The notes: generated by a model not told the origin, from the letters alone. DNA of 64,000 bases from Nocardioides coralli (GCF_019880385.1 NZ_CP082273.1:2294001-2358000), one strand, 5' to 3'; shown: positions 16,812 to 26,307, counted from the stretch's first letter. Translations and numbers: made by a program.

Positions 16812-17585
16812 GTGGACGACGGAGACCTGACACGGGTGATCGACACCGCCTCGGTGGGCGAGGTCGGGTGGGTCGACGAAGCCGGTGCTCCGCGGGCCGC
16901 TGCGGTGCTCCCCCTGCTGCGGGACGGCACACCGGTGCTCGCGCTGACGTTCGACCGCGTCGAGCTGGCGGTGTCGCTCTCCGGGGCTGCACGCGTCGAC
17001 CTCCTGGTCCGCGAGCCCCGCAACACCGCGAGCGGGTGGACGCCGACGGCGTGGGCCTGCCGGACCAGGCTGGTCGAGGACCTCGACGGCGACCTCTACC
17101 GCGACGAGCTGCAGCTGCAGGAGCTGCGTCGCTACCCCCCGGCTCGTCGGTACGCCGACTCCCCCCTGCTGATGCGCGAGCACTGGTGGTTCCTGCCGCG
17201 ACTGGTCGTGGTGCTCGAACCGGAACGCACGCTGTCACCCCCGCCGGCCCGGAGCGATGCCGCTGACCTCCTCCTCGTCACCGCCGACGGCGCCGAGCCC
17301 CGGTGCGCGGGTGTGCGCCGCGAGCCGTCAGGTCTCACGCACTCGTGGGGTCCGAGACCGACGCCGGGCACCGGGCTCGTGCTGGCGCAGGAGGCGTCGT
17401 TCCCCGACCTGGAGTCGTGGACTGCGTGGTCCCTGCCCGTGGCGGTCTCCGAGGCCGGGATCAGCGCACGCGAGCCGCTGCCGGACGTCGGTCCGGTCGG
17501 GCCACCCCGCCTGTGGGAGCGCTGGCGGGCCGAGCGGCAGCTGGCACGTGCTTGCCGTCGGGGTCTCGCCGCCTGGCAGTCCTGA
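16812..17585 (+). CDS. Pyridoxamine 5'-phosphate oxidase-like flavin-binding fold protein, tentative
   Basis: A 257-residue soluble protein. The N-terminal part (TASVGEVGWVDEAGAPRAAAVLPLLRDGTPVLALTF, in segments) resembles the split-barrel fold of PNPOx-like proteins, which bind FMN, F420 or heme. TAWACRTRLVEDLDGDLY and the basic tail WRAERQLARACRRG complete the protein. No catalytic residues can be named, so the reaction is unknown. The start is GTG 16812, placed by the TACGCT box; an upstream extension in the same frame has no support. The gene is convergent with ptsI, with a gap of only 4 bp. Confidence 0.5.
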   Translation: MDDGDLTRVIDTASVGEVGWVDEAGAPRAAAVLPLLRDGTPVLALTFDRVELAVSLSGAARVDLLVREPRNTASGWTPTAWACRTRLVEDLDGDLYRDELQLQELRRYPPARRYADSPLLMREHWWFLPRLVVVLEPERTLSPPPARSDAADLLLVTADGAEPRCAGVRREPSGLTHSWGPRPTPGTGLVLAQEASFPDLESWTAWSLPVAVSEAGISAREPLPDVGPVGPPRLWERWRAERQLARACRRGLAAWQS

Positions 17586-17589
17586 TCCC

Positions 17590-19287
17590 TCAGCTGCCGC
17601 TGAGCACCGTCCGGACGGCCTCGCGCGCGGCCTGGGGGTCGGGAGCCGCGAGGGCCGCCTCGGCAGCGTCCTCGCACTGCTCGGAGGTGACCGACGCCAG
17701 CATCGCGCCCACCGGCCGCACCGCGGCTGCCGCCATCGACAGTGACGTGATGCCCATGCCGACCAGGGCGCACGCGAGCAGCGGGTCAGCCGCGGCCTCG
17801 CCGCAGACCCCCACGGACTTCTGTGCCTGCCGACCCGCCTCGGCCGTGATGGCGATCAGTTGCAGCACGGCCGGCTGCCACGCGTCGGTGAGGTGGGCCA
17901 GGTCGGTCGCCATCCGGTCGGCCGCCATCGTGTACTGCGTCAGGTCGTTGGTGCCGATCGAGAGGAAGTCGACCGCCGCGAGCATCTGGTGGGCCAGCAG
18001 GGCGGCACTGGGCACCTCCACCATCACACCTGCCTTGAGGCCACGGGCGCGCACGTGCGCGGCGAAGTCGGCCGCCTCGGCCACGGTGGCCACCATCGGG
18101 GCCATCACCCAGGTCTCGGTGCCGGCCGCCTCGGACGCGCGGGCGATGCCGTCGAGCTGTCGGTCCAGCAGCCCGGGGTTGTCGAAGGAGAGGCGCAGGC
18201 CGCGCACCCCGAGGGCCGGGTTCTCCTCGTCGGTGAGGTTGGCGAAGGCGAGCGGCTTGTCCGAGCCGGCGTCGAGGGTGCGGACGACCACATAGCGGTC
18301 CTGTCCTCCGGGCCCGGGCTCGGCGAACGCGTCGAGCACCTCGCCGTAGATCTCGGCCTGCTCCTCGACGGAGGGCTCGTCCTTCCGGTTCAGGAAGGAG
18401 AGCTCGGTGCGGAAGAGACCGACGCCCTCCACCGGCGCCTGCGCTGCAGATCGCGCCGACTCCCCGTCGGCCACGTTGGCCAGGATCCGGACCGGCTTGC
18501 CGTCCGAGGTGCGACCCGGCCCCGCCCAGGCGGCCGTGGCGGCCCGCGCCTCGCGGTCGGCGGCCACCCGGCGCTCCGCGTCCTCGTGGTCGGGGTCGAC
18601 CTCGACCGTTCCGGCCGTCCCGTCGACGAGCACCCGGGCCTCCGGGGCGACGTCGAGCACGCCCGCGGTCCCGACGACGCACGGAATGCCGAGCTGGCGC
18701 GCGATGATCGCCGTGTGGCTGGTCGGGCCTCCGCGCTCGGTGACCAGGGCCAGCACCACCTCGGGGTCGAGGCCCGCCGTGTCGGCGGGAGCCAGGTCCC
18801 CCGCGACGAGGATGCACGGCTGCTCGGGGACGGGTACGCCGGGCTCCGGCTCCCCCACGATGCGGGCCACCATCCGCCGCTCGATGTCACGGAGGTCGGT
18901 GGCCCGCTCGGCCATCAGACCGCCCATGCTGGTGAAGATCGCGACGAAGGAGTCGACGGCCTTGCGGACGGCGGTGAGCAGGTCGTCGCCGGCGGCCAGC
19001 TCCTTCTGCACCGCGCCGCGCAGCCCCTTGTCGCGGGCCAGACCGGCCGAGGCCGTCAGGACCTCGGCGGCCGCACCGGACGCGCGGTCCGCCTTGGCCG
19101 CGAAGCCGTCGGCGACCGCCGCCGCGACCTCGTCGTACCGGCCGAGGGCGGAGTCGGCGTCGGGGAAGGCGGCGGGGTCGAAGGAGTCGAGGGCGGACTG
19201 GGCGATCTCACCGCGGGCGAGCAGCACCGGCCCGTGGGCGATGCCGGGCACGACCGGGGTTCCGACGAGCTGGGTGGTGGAAGCCAT
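17590..19287 (-). CDS. ptsI: PTS enzyme I, phosphoenolpyruvate-protein phosphotransferase
   Basis: Enzyme I starts the PTS by taking phosphate from PEP and passing it to HPr. At 565 residues it is full length. The phospho-histidine lies in GGPTSHTAIIARQLGIPCVVG. The PEP-binding barrel has SIGTNDLTQYTMAADR and the conserved CGEAAADP with the catalytic cysteine. ATG 19287 has no ribosome site, but TAACTT ends 5 nt upstream, so the transcript is probably leaderless. The gene is divergent from deoR-fruK-fruA-ptsH across a short shared promoter region, which points to joint control with the fructose system. Confidence 0.95.
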   Translation of the reverse strand: MASTTQLVGTPVVPGIAHGPVLLARGEIAQSALDSFDPAAFPDADSALGRYDEVAAAVADGFAAKADRASGAAAEVLTASAGLARDKGLRGAVQKELAAGDDLLTAVRKAVDSFVAIFTSMGGLMAERATDLRDIERRMVARIVGEPEPGVPVPEQPCILVAGDLAPADTAGLDPEVVLALVTERGGPTSHTAIIARQLGIPCVVGTAGVLDVAPEARVLVDGTAGTVEVDPDHEDAERRVAADREARAATAAWAGPGRTSDGKPVRILANVADGESARSAAQAPVEGVGLFRTELSFLNRKDEPSVEEQAEIYGEVLDAFAEPGPGGQDRYVVVRTLDAGSDKPLAFANLTDEENPALGVRGLRLSFDNPGLLDRQLDGIARASEAAGTETWVMAPMVATVAEAADFAAHVRARGLKAGVMVEVPSAALLAHQMLAAVDFLSIGTNDLTQYTMAADRMATDLAHLTDAWQPAVLQLIAITAEAGRQAQKSVGVCGEAAADPLLACALVGMGITSLSMAAAAVRPVGAMLASVTSEQCEDAAEAALAAPDPQAAREAVRTVLSGS

Positions 19288-19292
19288 GAGAC

Positions 19293-19344
19293 AAGTTACG
19301 CACGTCACCCCCTTGACAGTCAACACGTTCGGGCGTAAAACAAC
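19293..19344. promoter_or_regulatory. Divergent ptsI / fru promoters with a shared palindromic -35 region
   Basis: TTGACAGTCAA (19313-19323) is a palindrome about its central A. On the plus strand TTGACA is followed after 17 bp by TAAAAC (19336-19341), pointing to deoR. On the minus strand TTGACT is followed after 19 bp by TAACTT (19298-19293), 5 nt before the ptsI start. GTTTTACGCCCG (minus, 19341-19330) is a candidate operator that overlaps the fru promoter. Confidence 0.6.
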
Positions 19345-19380
19345 ATATACACAGACCCGACGGGATGGACGGAGCCCCCT

Positions 19381-20148
19381 ATGTACGCCGAGGAACGCCA
19401 GCAGGCGATGGCCCAGCTGATCGGCCAGCACGGTCGACTGTCGGTGGTGCAGCTGTCCGACGAGTTCAAGGTGACGACCGAGACCGTGCGTCGGGATCTC
19501 TCCTCGCTCGAGCGTATCGGTCTGGTGCGGCGGGTCCACGGAGGTGCGGTGCCGGCGAGCTCGCTCACCGTCATCGAGTCCGGGCTCAGCGAGCGCGACC
19601 GCGCCAACACGCTCGCCAAGGACCAGATCGCCGCCGCTGCGCTGCAGGAGCTGCCGCCGGCCGGCTCCGTCGTGGTGCTGGACGCCGGGTCGACGACCGG
19701 GAGGCTCGCTGCCCTCCTCCCCCGGGACCACAAGCTCACCGTGATCACCCACGCCGTGCCGATCGCGGCACGCCTGGCGGGGCTGCCCCACATCGAGCTC
19801 CACCTGCTGCCCGGCCGGGTGCGCACGACGACCCACGCCGCTGTCGGCACCGACACCGTCGCGGCACTCGCCGACGTCCGCGCCGACGTCGCCTTCCTGG
19901 CCACCAACGGGCTCAGCGCCGAGTTCGGCCTCTCCACGCCCGACCGCGACGAGGCCGCCACCAAGCGGGCGATCGTGCGGTGCGCGCGACGCCGGGTCGT
20001 GCTCACCGACGCGAGCAAGATCGGCGTCGAGTCCTCGCAGCGCTTCGCCGGTCCGGGCGAGATCGACGTCGTCGTCACGGACGCTGCCGTCCGCGACGAC
20101 GACCGCGCCGCCCTCGAGCGCGCCGGGCTCGACGTGGTGGTCGCGTGA
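19381..20148 (+). CDS. fruR: DeoR-family transcriptional regulator of the fructose PTS operon
   Basis: A 255-residue DeoR-type repressor. The N-terminal winged helix is MYAEERQQAMAQLIGQ, then LSVVQLSDEFKVTTETVRRDL as the recognition part. The DeoRC effector domain holds VVLDAGSTTGRLA and the later VVLTDASKIG, where sugar phosphates usually bind. It is first in a tight run with fruK, fruA and ptsH, and its stop overlaps the fruK start as GTGA. The expected signal is fructose 1-phosphate or fructose 1,6-bisphosphate. It may also act at the mannitol locus, where a similar site occurs. The symbol reflects the context. Confidence 0.88.
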   Translation: MYAEERQQAMAQLIGQHGRLSVVQLSDEFKVTTETVRRDLSSLERIGLVRRVHGGAVPASSLTVIESGLSERDRANTLAKDQIAAAALQELPPAGSVVVLDAGSTTGRLAALLPRDHKLTVITHAVPIAARLAGLPHIELHLLPGRVRTTTHAAVGTDTVAALADVRADVAFLATNGLSAEFGLSTPDRDEAATKRAIVRCARRRVVLTDASKIGVESSQRFAGPGEIDVVVTDAAVRDDDRAALERAGLDVVVA

Positions 20149-21110
20149 TCCTGACGCTCACGGCCAACCCCAGCCACGACCGGACCGTCACCCTGCTCGA
20201 GCCCCTGCACCACGGGGCCGTGCAACGGGCGGCGTCCGTGACCAGCCAGGCAGGCGGGAAGGGCGTCAACATCTCCCGCGCCTCGGTGGCAGCCGGGGTC
20301 CCCACGCTCGCCGTGCTCCCGGCGCCGGAGGACGACCCGTTCGTCCACGAGCTGCTGGCCGCCGGTGTCGACTGCCGTCCCGTCCGGCAGGACGGGGCGC
20401 TGCGGGTCAACATCACCATCAGCGACCCGGAAGGCACCACCACGAAGCTCAACAGTCCCGGACCGCAGATGACCGAGGCCACCCGGGCCGCGATCGCGGA
20501 CTCGCTCGTCCGGCGTGCGCAGCCGGGCGACTGGGTCGTGCTCGCCGGTTCCCTGCCGCCCGGCGCGCCGGTCGACTGGTACGCCGACCTCGTCGTCGCC
20601 CTCGCGGGCTCCGGCGCCAAGGTGGCGGTGGACACCAGCGACGACCCGCTGCACGCGCTGGTCGGCAGGCTCCACGACGGTGCCCCCCGACTCATGAAGC
20701 CCAACGGCCACGAGCTCGCCTCGCTGACCGGCGAGGACGGCGACACCCTGGAGAAGGACCCCGTCGCGGCCGCCCGCGCGGGCACCCAGCTGCTCGAGCG
20801 TGGCGTCGAGTGCGTCCTGATCACCCTCGGCGGCAACGGAGCCGTCCTGCTGCGCGCGGACGGCGCCTGGTACGCCGCACCGCCCCCGACCACCGTGGTG
20901 AGCACGGTCGGTGCCGGGGACTCCAGCCTCTTCGGCTACCTGCTCGGCGACATCCAGGGTCGCACCCCCGACGAGTGCCTGGCACTCGCCGTCGCCTACG
21001 GCAGCGCCGCCGCTGGGCTCCCCGGCACCACCATTCCCCACCCCGCACAGGTGGACCCCACCCGAGTCGAGGTCACCTCGCTCGACCTCACCCAAGGAGA
21101 CCGTTCATGA
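20145..21110 (+). CDS. fruK: 1-phosphofructokinase, PfkB family
   Basis: FruK phosphorylates fructose 1-phosphate, the product of the fructose PTS, to fructose 1,6-bisphosphate. The 321-residue protein starts with ILTLTANPSHDRT, typical of 1-phosphofructokinases. It has the PfkB sugar-binding signature GGKGVNISRASVAAG and the ATP and anion-hole signature VSTVGAGDSSLFGYL with the catalytic aspartate. The start GTG 20145 overlaps the deoR stop, and the stop overlaps the fruA start as ATGA, so deoR-fruK-fruA are coupled in translation. Confidence 0.95.
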   Translation: MILTLTANPSHDRTVTLLEPLHHGAVQRAASVTSQAGGKGVNISRASVAAGVPTLAVLPAPEDDPFVHELLAAGVDCRPVRQDGALRVNITISDPEGTTTKLNSPGPQMTEATRAAIADSLVRRAQPGDWVVLAGSLPPGAPVDWYADLVVALAGSGAKVAVDTSDDPLHALVGRLHDGAPRLMKPNGHELASLTGEDGDTLEKDPVAAARAGTQLLERGVECVLITLGGNGAVLLRADGAWYAAPPPTTVVSTVGAGDSSLFGYLLGDIQGRTPDECLALAVAYGSAAAGLPGTTIPHPAQVDPTRVEVTSLDLTQGDRS

Positions 21111-23176
21111 GCGACCTCATCACTCCCGGGCTGGTGCGTCTCGCCGCCCCTCTCGGCACCACCAAGCACGACGTCATCGGGGCCCTGGCCCACGTCGTCG
21201 GCGAGGCGGGCCGTGCCCACGACGTCGACCAGCTGGTGCGCGACACCCTGGCCCGCGAGGAGACCTCGGCCACCGGCCTGCCCGGGGGCATCGCGATCCC
21301 CCACTGCCGTACCGAGGGCGTCACCGAGCCCACGCTGGCCTTCGCCCGACTCGAACCCCCCGTCGACTTCGGAGCCAAGGACGGCCCGGCGGACCTGATG
21401 TTCCTGATCGCCGCCCCGGCAGGCGGTGACGCCGACCACCTCCAGATCCTGACCCAGCTGGCCCGGGCCCTCGTGAAGCCCGCCTTCACCGACGCCCTCC
21501 GCGCAGCGGAGACCCCGGACGAGGTCGTGGCCCTGGTCCACCAGGAGCTCGGGATCACGGCCGCAGCGGCCACCGCGCCGGCCGCCAGTCCCGTCCCCGC
21601 GCCGCCGGCCGAGTCGACGGCGCCGGAGTCCACCGCTCACGAGGCCCGGCGCAGGCTGGTGGCCGTCACGGCCTGCCCGACCGGCATCGCGCACACCTAC
21701 ATGGCCGCGGAGGCGCTCGAGGCCGCCGCCGCCCGCGCGCGCGTGGACATCAGCGTCGAGACGCAGGGGTCGGCGGGCTCGCACCCGCTCACCCACGACC
21801 AGATCGCCGAGGCCGACGCGGTCGTCTTCGCAGTGGACGTCGGGGTGCGCGACCGCCACCGCTTCGCGGGCAAGCCGGTCGTCTCCTCCGGGGTGAAGCG
21901 ACCGATCGACGACGCCGACGCCATGATCGCCGAGGCCCTCCGCTACGCCGATGACCCGCACGCCCCGCGGGTCGAGGGGAGCGTCGACACCGCCGGCCAC
22001 GGCGAGGCCGCGGGTGAGACCTGGGGCGGTCGGGTACGCCGGGTGCTGATGACCGGTGTGTCCTACATGATCCCGTTCGTCGCCGCAGGCGGCCTGCTGA
22101 TCGCCCTCGGCTTCCTCTTCGGCGGCTACGAGATCACCGGTCCGGCCGGCGAGATCCTCGCCACCAACTCCCTGTTCAACCTGCCCGACCCCGACGCGCT
22201 CGGCCTCGACCACGCGCTCCTCGGCAGTGGCTTCTTCGCCTACCTCGGGGCAGCGCTCTTCGGACTCGGCGCCACGGCGTTCAAGTTCCTGGTCCCGGCC
22301 CTCGCCGGCTACATCGCCTATGCCATCGCCGACCGGCCCGGCATCGCCCCGGGCTTCGCGATGGGTGCGCTGGCGATCGACCTCGGTGGCTTCGGGACGC
22401 CGCAGAGCGGGTTCCTGGGCGGCATCATCGGCGGCGTCCTGGCCGGTCTGGTCGCTCACTGGATCGCCTCGCGTGCCGTGCCGTCGTGGGCGCGCGGCCT
22501 GATGCCGGTGCTGGTCATCCCACTCGGCGCCACCCTCGTCACCGGTCTGGTGATGGTGGTGCTGATCGGTCGGCCGCTCGGATCCCTCATGGACGCCCTC
22601 AGTGACGGGCTCGGCAGCATGAACGAGACCCCCGGCCTCGCCGTGGTTCTCGGCGCGATCCTCGGCCTGATGATGGCCTTCGACATGGGCGGCCCGCTCA
22701 ACAAGGTGGCCTACGCCTTCGCCACCACCGGCCTCGCCGCAGCCGCCACGGCCACCGACGCGCCGGAGCTCAAGGTGATGGCGGCGGTCATGCTGGCCGG
22801 CATGGTTCCCCCGATCGCCCTCGCGCTGGCGACCGTCGTCCGGCCGCGCCTGTTCACCGTTCCCGAGCGCGAGAACGGCAAGGCCGCGTGGCTGATGGGT
22901 GCCTCCTTCATCACCGAGGGAGCCATCCCCTTCGCCGCCGCCGACCCCCTGCGCGTGATCCCGTCGATCATGGCCGGGTCGGCCGTCACGGGTGCCGTGG
23001 CGATGTCGCTCGACGTGACCCTCCGCGCCCCCCACGGCGGGATCTTCGTCCTGTTCGCCGTCGGCAACATCATCGGGTTCCTGGTCGCCCTCGTCGCCGG
23101 CACGCTCGTCGCGACCGCCGCCGTCGTCGTGCTCAAGCAGGCCAGCCACCGCGACACCGACCTCGTCACCGTCTGA
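21107..23176 (+). CDS. fruA: PTS fructose transporter EIIABC
   Basis: A 689-residue fused permease that imports fructose as fructose 1-phosphate. Domains in order: IIA (active histidine in GIAIPHCRTEG, about residue 66), a Pro/Ala-rich linker (about 153-178), IIB (phosphocysteine in VTACPTGIAHTYMAAEAL, about residue 188) and IIC with many membrane helices (from about 310, VSYMIPFVAAGGLLIALGFL). AAGGAG lies just before ATG 21107, which overlaps the fruK stop. It draws phosphate from HPr, encoded next, and from enzyme I, encoded divergently. Confidence 0.96.
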   Translation: MSDLITPGLVRLAAPLGTTKHDVIGALAHVVGEAGRAHDVDQLVRDTLAREETSATGLPGGIAIPHCRTEGVTEPTLAFARLEPPVDFGAKDGPADLMFLIAAPAGGDADHLQILTQLARALVKPAFTDALRAAETPDEVVALVHQELGITAAAATAPAASPVPAPPAESTAPESTAHEARRRLVAVTACPTGIAHTYMAAEALEAAAARARVDISVETQGSAGSHPLTHDQIAEADAVVFAVDVGVRDRHRFAGKPVVSSGVKRPIDDADAMIAEALRYADDPHAPRVEGSVDTAGHGEAAGETWGGRVRRVLMTGVSYMIPFVAAGGLLIALGFLFGGYEITGPAGEILATNSLFNLPDPDALGLDHALLGSGFFAYLGAALFGLGATAFKFLVPALAGYIAYAIADRPGIAPGFAMGALAIDLGGFGTPQSGFLGGIIGGVLAGLVAHWIASRAVPSWARGLMPVLVIPLGATLVTGLVMVVLIGRPLGSLMDALSDGLGSMNETPGLAVVLGAILGLMMAFDMGGPLNKVAYAFATTGLAAAATATDAPELKVMAAVMLAGMVPPIALALATVVRPRLFTVPERENGKAAWLMGASFITEGAIPFAAADPLRVIPSIMAGSAVTGAVAMSLDVTLRAPHGGIFVLFAVGNIIGFLVALVAGTLVATAAVVVLKQASHRDTDLVTV

Positions 23177-23202
23177 CACCCACCACCAGAGAAGAGGAAC
23201 CC

Positions 23203-23448
23203 ATGCCCTCCAAGTCCGTCGTCGTCGGCTCGGCCGTCGGCCTCCACGCCCGGCCCGCCGCGATCATCGCCGAGAAGGCCGGTGAGCTCGGCTCCGACGT
23301 CACCATCAACGGTGTCGACGCGAGCTCGTCGCTGCTGATCATGACCCTGGGCGCCAAGAACGGCGACACCGTGGAGGTGGCCGGCGACGACTCGTCGGCC
23401 GTCGACACGATCGCCGACCTCGTCGAGCAGGACCTCGACGCGGAGTGA
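23203..23448 (+). CDS. ptsH: Phosphocarrier protein HPr
   Basis: HPr relays phosphate from enzyme I to the IIA domains. The 81-residue protein has its phospho-histidine at position 15 in VGLHARPAA. A serine near position 42 (DASSSLLIMTLGAKNGD) aligns roughly with the regulatory Ser-46 of firmicute HPr, but the sequence around it differs and no HPr kinase is seen. ATG 23203 has GAAGAGGA upstream. It is the last gene of the fru operon and abuts the convergent membrane-protein gene without a spacer. Confidence 0.96.
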   Translation: MPSKSVVVGSAVGLHARPAAIIAEKAGELGSDVTINGVDASSSLLIMTLGAKNGDTVEVAGDDSSAVDTIADLVEQDLDAE

Positions 23449-24474
23449 TCAGGCGACGCCGGTGGCCGGGTCCTCGGGCCCGGCCGCGGCGTCACGCAGT
23501 GCCAGGTAACCCGCGCGCACCCCGACGGCCCGCTCCAGCTCGTCGAGGACCTCCCGGAAGAACTGGTCGCGGTAGGTCTCGTCGGTGAGCACCGCCACCG
23601 CGAAGTAGAGGCCCGAGAAGCCCGCCAGGAAGACCGAGACCTGCACCAGCTCGATCGAGAGCTGGGTCAGGAACGGGACGTTGACCAGGCGCTCCTGCCC
23701 CGTCCAGGCCTGCTGGACCTCCGCGGTCATCACGATGCCGCCGAAGAGGAGGAAGAAGCCCAGCACCGCCAGCGACAGCAGCAGCACCTGCGCGATCTGG
23801 GTCACGAGCAGCACCAGGATCAGGTTCCACCGCTCGTAGCCCGGCACGTCGCCGTACCGGCGCCAGTCGATGTGGCTCCCCTGCTCGTCGAGCAGCTGTC
23901 CGACCGGCTCCTCGATGGGGGTACGCCGGGTGGCGCGCCGGACCAGCTCGAGGTCGATGAAGTCGTCGACCTTGTCGACCTCCTCCGGCAGCCGCACGAC
24001 CAGGAACAGCACGGCGATGCCGCCGAAGAGCAGCAGCGTCAGCCAGAGCACCGATCCGTCCAGCGTCGAGGACAGCTGCCAGACCTCGGCGTTGATGAAG
24101 AGGAAGGTCACGAAGAGCAGCAGCAGCGGCAGCGCCCGGGTGACCATCGGCAGCAGCTGCCGCAGGCTGCTCCGGGTCCGCCGCAGGGCCCATCCGAGGA
24201 TCGGCCGGGCGCGCAGGGCGGTGATCGCGTAGAAGCCGGCCGCCAGCATCGCGAAGAGGGTCAGCGTGGCCGGCGCGAACGACGCCCGGCCGGTCACCCA
24301 GGTCAGCGCCACCGCCGAGCCCACCGCGATCAGCGCGACCAGGACCATGACCGGGACGGTCTTGCGCGGACGCAGCGCCGCCCGGGCCCGCGCGCGCTCC
24401 TCGGGGACGAAGTAGGGCAGGCCGTTGCGGATGAACCACGGCTCGATCTCGCGCTCGTGGGTTCGGCGGGCCAT
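23449..24474 (-). CDS. Multi-pass membrane protein, unknown function
   Basis: A 341-residue protein with about seven membrane helices, for example VPVMVLVALIAVGSAVALTW near residue 40, LLLLFVTFLFINAEVW and IAQVLLLSLAVLGFFLLFGG. A charged cytoplasmic loop (RLPEEVDKVDDFIDLELVRR) sits mid-protein, and the C-terminal part (YRDQFFREVLDELERAVGVR) is amphipathic. I do not recognise the family with certainty. The ATG shares one base with the ribF stop (TGATG), so it is coupled to ribF, but no functional link is evident. Confidence 0.7.
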   Translation of the reverse strand: MARRTHEREIEPWFIRNGLPYFVPEERARARAALRPRKTVPVMVLVALIAVGSAVALTWVTGRASFAPATLTLFAMLAAGFYAITALRARPILGWALRRTRSSLRQLLPMVTRALPLLLLFVTFLFINAEVWQLSSTLDGSVLWLTLLLFGGIAVLFLVVRLPEEVDKVDDFIDLELVRRATRRTPIEEPVGQLLDEQGSHIDWRRYGDVPGYERWNLILVLLVTQIAQVLLLSLAVLGFFLLFGGIVMTAEVQQAWTGQERLVNVPFLTQLSIELVQVSVFLAGFSGLYFAVAVLTDETYRDQFFREVLDELERAVGVRAGYLALRDAAAGPEDPATGVA

Positions 24475-25409
24475 CAGGACCCCAGGACGAGGCGCGTGCG
24501 ACGTACGTCGTCGGCCATCGTCTCCAGCAGCGGCTCGGCCCCGTCGAAGCGCACCATCCCCCGCAGCCGGTCGACGAAGGTGACCTCGACCTCCACCCCG
24601 TAGAGCTCCAGGTCGTCCCGGTCGAGCGCGTAGGCCTCCACCCGTCGCGCGCGCTCTCCCGCGAACGTCGGGTTGGTCCCCACGCTGATGGCAGCGGGGT
24701 AGCGCTCCGCGGTGTCGAGCCGGGTGAGCCACCCGGCGTAGACGCCGTCGGAGGGGGCGGCCATGCCCTCGGCGATCGGGACGTTCGCCGTCGGGTAGCC
24801 GAGCTCGCGGCCGCGCCGGTCGCCGACGACGACCTCGCCCCGGACGGTGAACGGACGTCCCAGGGCCTCGGCCGCCCCGGCGACGTCGCCGGCCGCCAGG
24901 CAGGTGCGGACGTAGGTGGAGGACCAGACCTGCGGGCCGCCGTCCAGGGCGATGCCCTCGGCGGTGAAGCCCCGCGAGCGGCCGACCTCCCGGAGCAGGG
25001 CGACGTCCCCCGCGGCGCGGCTGCCGAAGCGGAAGTTGGCCCCCACCACGACCGTTGCGGCGTGGAGCGCCTCGACCAGGACCCGGTCGATGAACTGCTC
25101 GGGCGACCAGCCGGCCATCTCCCGGGAGAAGGGCAGGGCGAGCACGTGGTCGACCCCTGCCTCGGCGAGCAGCGCCGCGCGGGTGTCGATGGCGGTCAGG
25201 ATCGAGGGAGCGTGCTCGGGCCTCAGCACGGCCATGGGATGGGGGTCGAAGGTGACGGCGACCAGGGGTCGCTCGCTCGTCTCGGCCGACCCACGGGCGC
25301 GGGCGATGACCGCCCGGTGCCCCCGGTGCACGCCGTCGAAGTTCCCGATCACGACCGTGGTGGCGCCGAGGGACGCCGGGACGTCGTCGAGTGAGCGCCA
25401 GACCTGCAC
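24474..25409 (-). CDS. ribF: Bifunctional riboflavin kinase / FAD synthetase
   Basis: RibF makes FMN and then FAD from riboflavin. The N-terminal adenylyltransferase half has GNFDGVHRGHRAVI (nucleotidyltransferase HxGH) and SSTYVRTCL. The C-terminal kinase half has LGYPTANVP and a conserved region around PTFAGERARRVEAY. At 311 residues it is full length. GTG 25409 is chosen because TAGGGT ends 7 nt upstream and the protein then starts VQVWRSLDDVP as in homologues. truB lies 34 bp upstream. Read-through from truB and an own leaderless promoter are both possible. Confidence 0.95.
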   Translation of the reverse strand: MQVWRSLDDVPASLGATTVVIGNFDGVHRGHRAVIARARGSAETSERPLVAVTFDPHPMAVLRPEHAPSILTAIDTRAALLAEAGVDHVLALPFSREMAGWSPEQFIDRVLVEALHAATVVVGANFRFGSRAAGDVALLREVGRSRGFTAEGIALDGGPQVWSSTYVRTCLAAGDVAGAAEALGRPFTVRGEVVVGDRRGRELGYPTANVPIAEGMAAPSDGVYAGWLTRLDTAERYPAAISVGTNPTFAGERARRVEAYALDRDDLELYGVEVEVTFVDRLRGMVRFDGAEPLLETMADDVRRTRLVLGS

Positions 25410-25416
25410 GGGCTGC

Positions 25417-25422
25417 ACCCTA
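25417..25422 (-). promoter_or_regulatory. Leaderless -10 box TAGGGT for ribF
   Basis: TAGGGT on the minus strand ends 7 nt before GTG 25409. The same TAGGGT-N7-GTG arrangement recurs at 31798 and 60958. Confidence 0.55.
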
Positions 25423-25443
25423 TCGACGTCGCGGGCACCCGGC

Positions 25444-26307
25444 TCAGCCGGTGAAGACCGCGACGGCACGGGCGACGTCCCCCTCCTGTGCGTAGAGCGC
25501 CAGGAAGGCCCCGTCGGGTGCGAACACCGCGACCGGACCCGCGGCGGGGAGCGCGGCGCGGAGCCGTCGACCGTGCCGGACGTCGGCGGCCTGCACATCG
25601 TCGAGGTCGTACGCCGGGAACGCGACCCGGGCCGCGTCCTCGATCGGGATGAGCCCGAACGCCTCCGCGTGCTCCTCGAGGGTCCGCGCGTGCGTCAGGT
25701 CGAACGGACCCACCGCCGTGCGCCGCAGTGCGGTCAGGTGGCCCCCCACGCCCAGCGCCACCCCGACGTCTCGGGCGATCGCCCGGATGTAGGTGCCGCT
25801 GGAGCACCGCACCGAGACGTCGACCTCCCCGTCGCGCACGTCGCGGACGACCAGCTCGTGGACCGTCACCCGTCGCGGGGCGAGCTCGACCTCCTCGCCC
25901 TCACGCACCCGCTGGTAGGCGCGTCGTCCGTCGACCTTGACCGCCGAGACCGACGACGGCACCTGGTCGAGCTCTCCGACCTGGTCCGCGAAGGCGGCCC
26001 GGACGGCGGACTCGTCGAGGTGGTCGACGGGTGCCGTGACCACCACCTCGCCGTCCGCGTCGTCGGTCGTGGTCGTGACGCCGAGCCGGACCGTGGCGTC
26101 GTACCGCTTGTCGGTGAGGAGCAGGTGTCCCAGCAGCCGGGTGGCGCGGTTGACGCCCAGCACCAGCACGCCGGTGGCCATGGGGTCCAGGGTGCCGGCG
26201 TGGCCCACCTTGCGAGTGCCGGCGAGTCGCCGGACCCGCGAGACCACGTCGTGGGAGGTCATCCCGCCGGCCTTGTCGACGACGACCAGGCCGGGTGCGT
26301 CGGTCAC
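25444..26307 (-). CDS. truB: tRNA pseudouridine-55 synthase
   Basis: TruB converts U55 of the tRNA T-loop to pseudouridine. The catalytic aspartate is D41 in [34 protein letters not shown] and [15 protein letters not shown] are further family blocks. At 287 residues, with a C-terminal PUA-like part, it is typical of actinobacteria. The start GTG 26307 overlaps the rbfA stop as GTGA. It belongs to the infB-rbfA-truB-ribF cluster found across bacteria. Confidence 0.96.
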   Translation of the reverse strand: MTDAPGLVVVDKAGGMTSHDVVSRVRRLAGTRKVGHAGTLDPMATGVLVLGVNRATRLLGHLLLTDKRYDATVRLGVTTTTDDADGEVVVTAPVDHLDESAVRAAFADQVGELDQVPSSVSAVKVDGRRAYQRVREGEEVELAPRRVTVHELVVRDVRDGEVDVSVRCSSGTYIRAIARDVGVALGVGGHLTALRRTAVGPFDLTHARTLEEHAEAFGLIPIEDAARVAFPAYDLDDVQAADVRHGRRLRAALPAAGPVAVFAPDGAFLALYAQEGDVARAVAVFTG

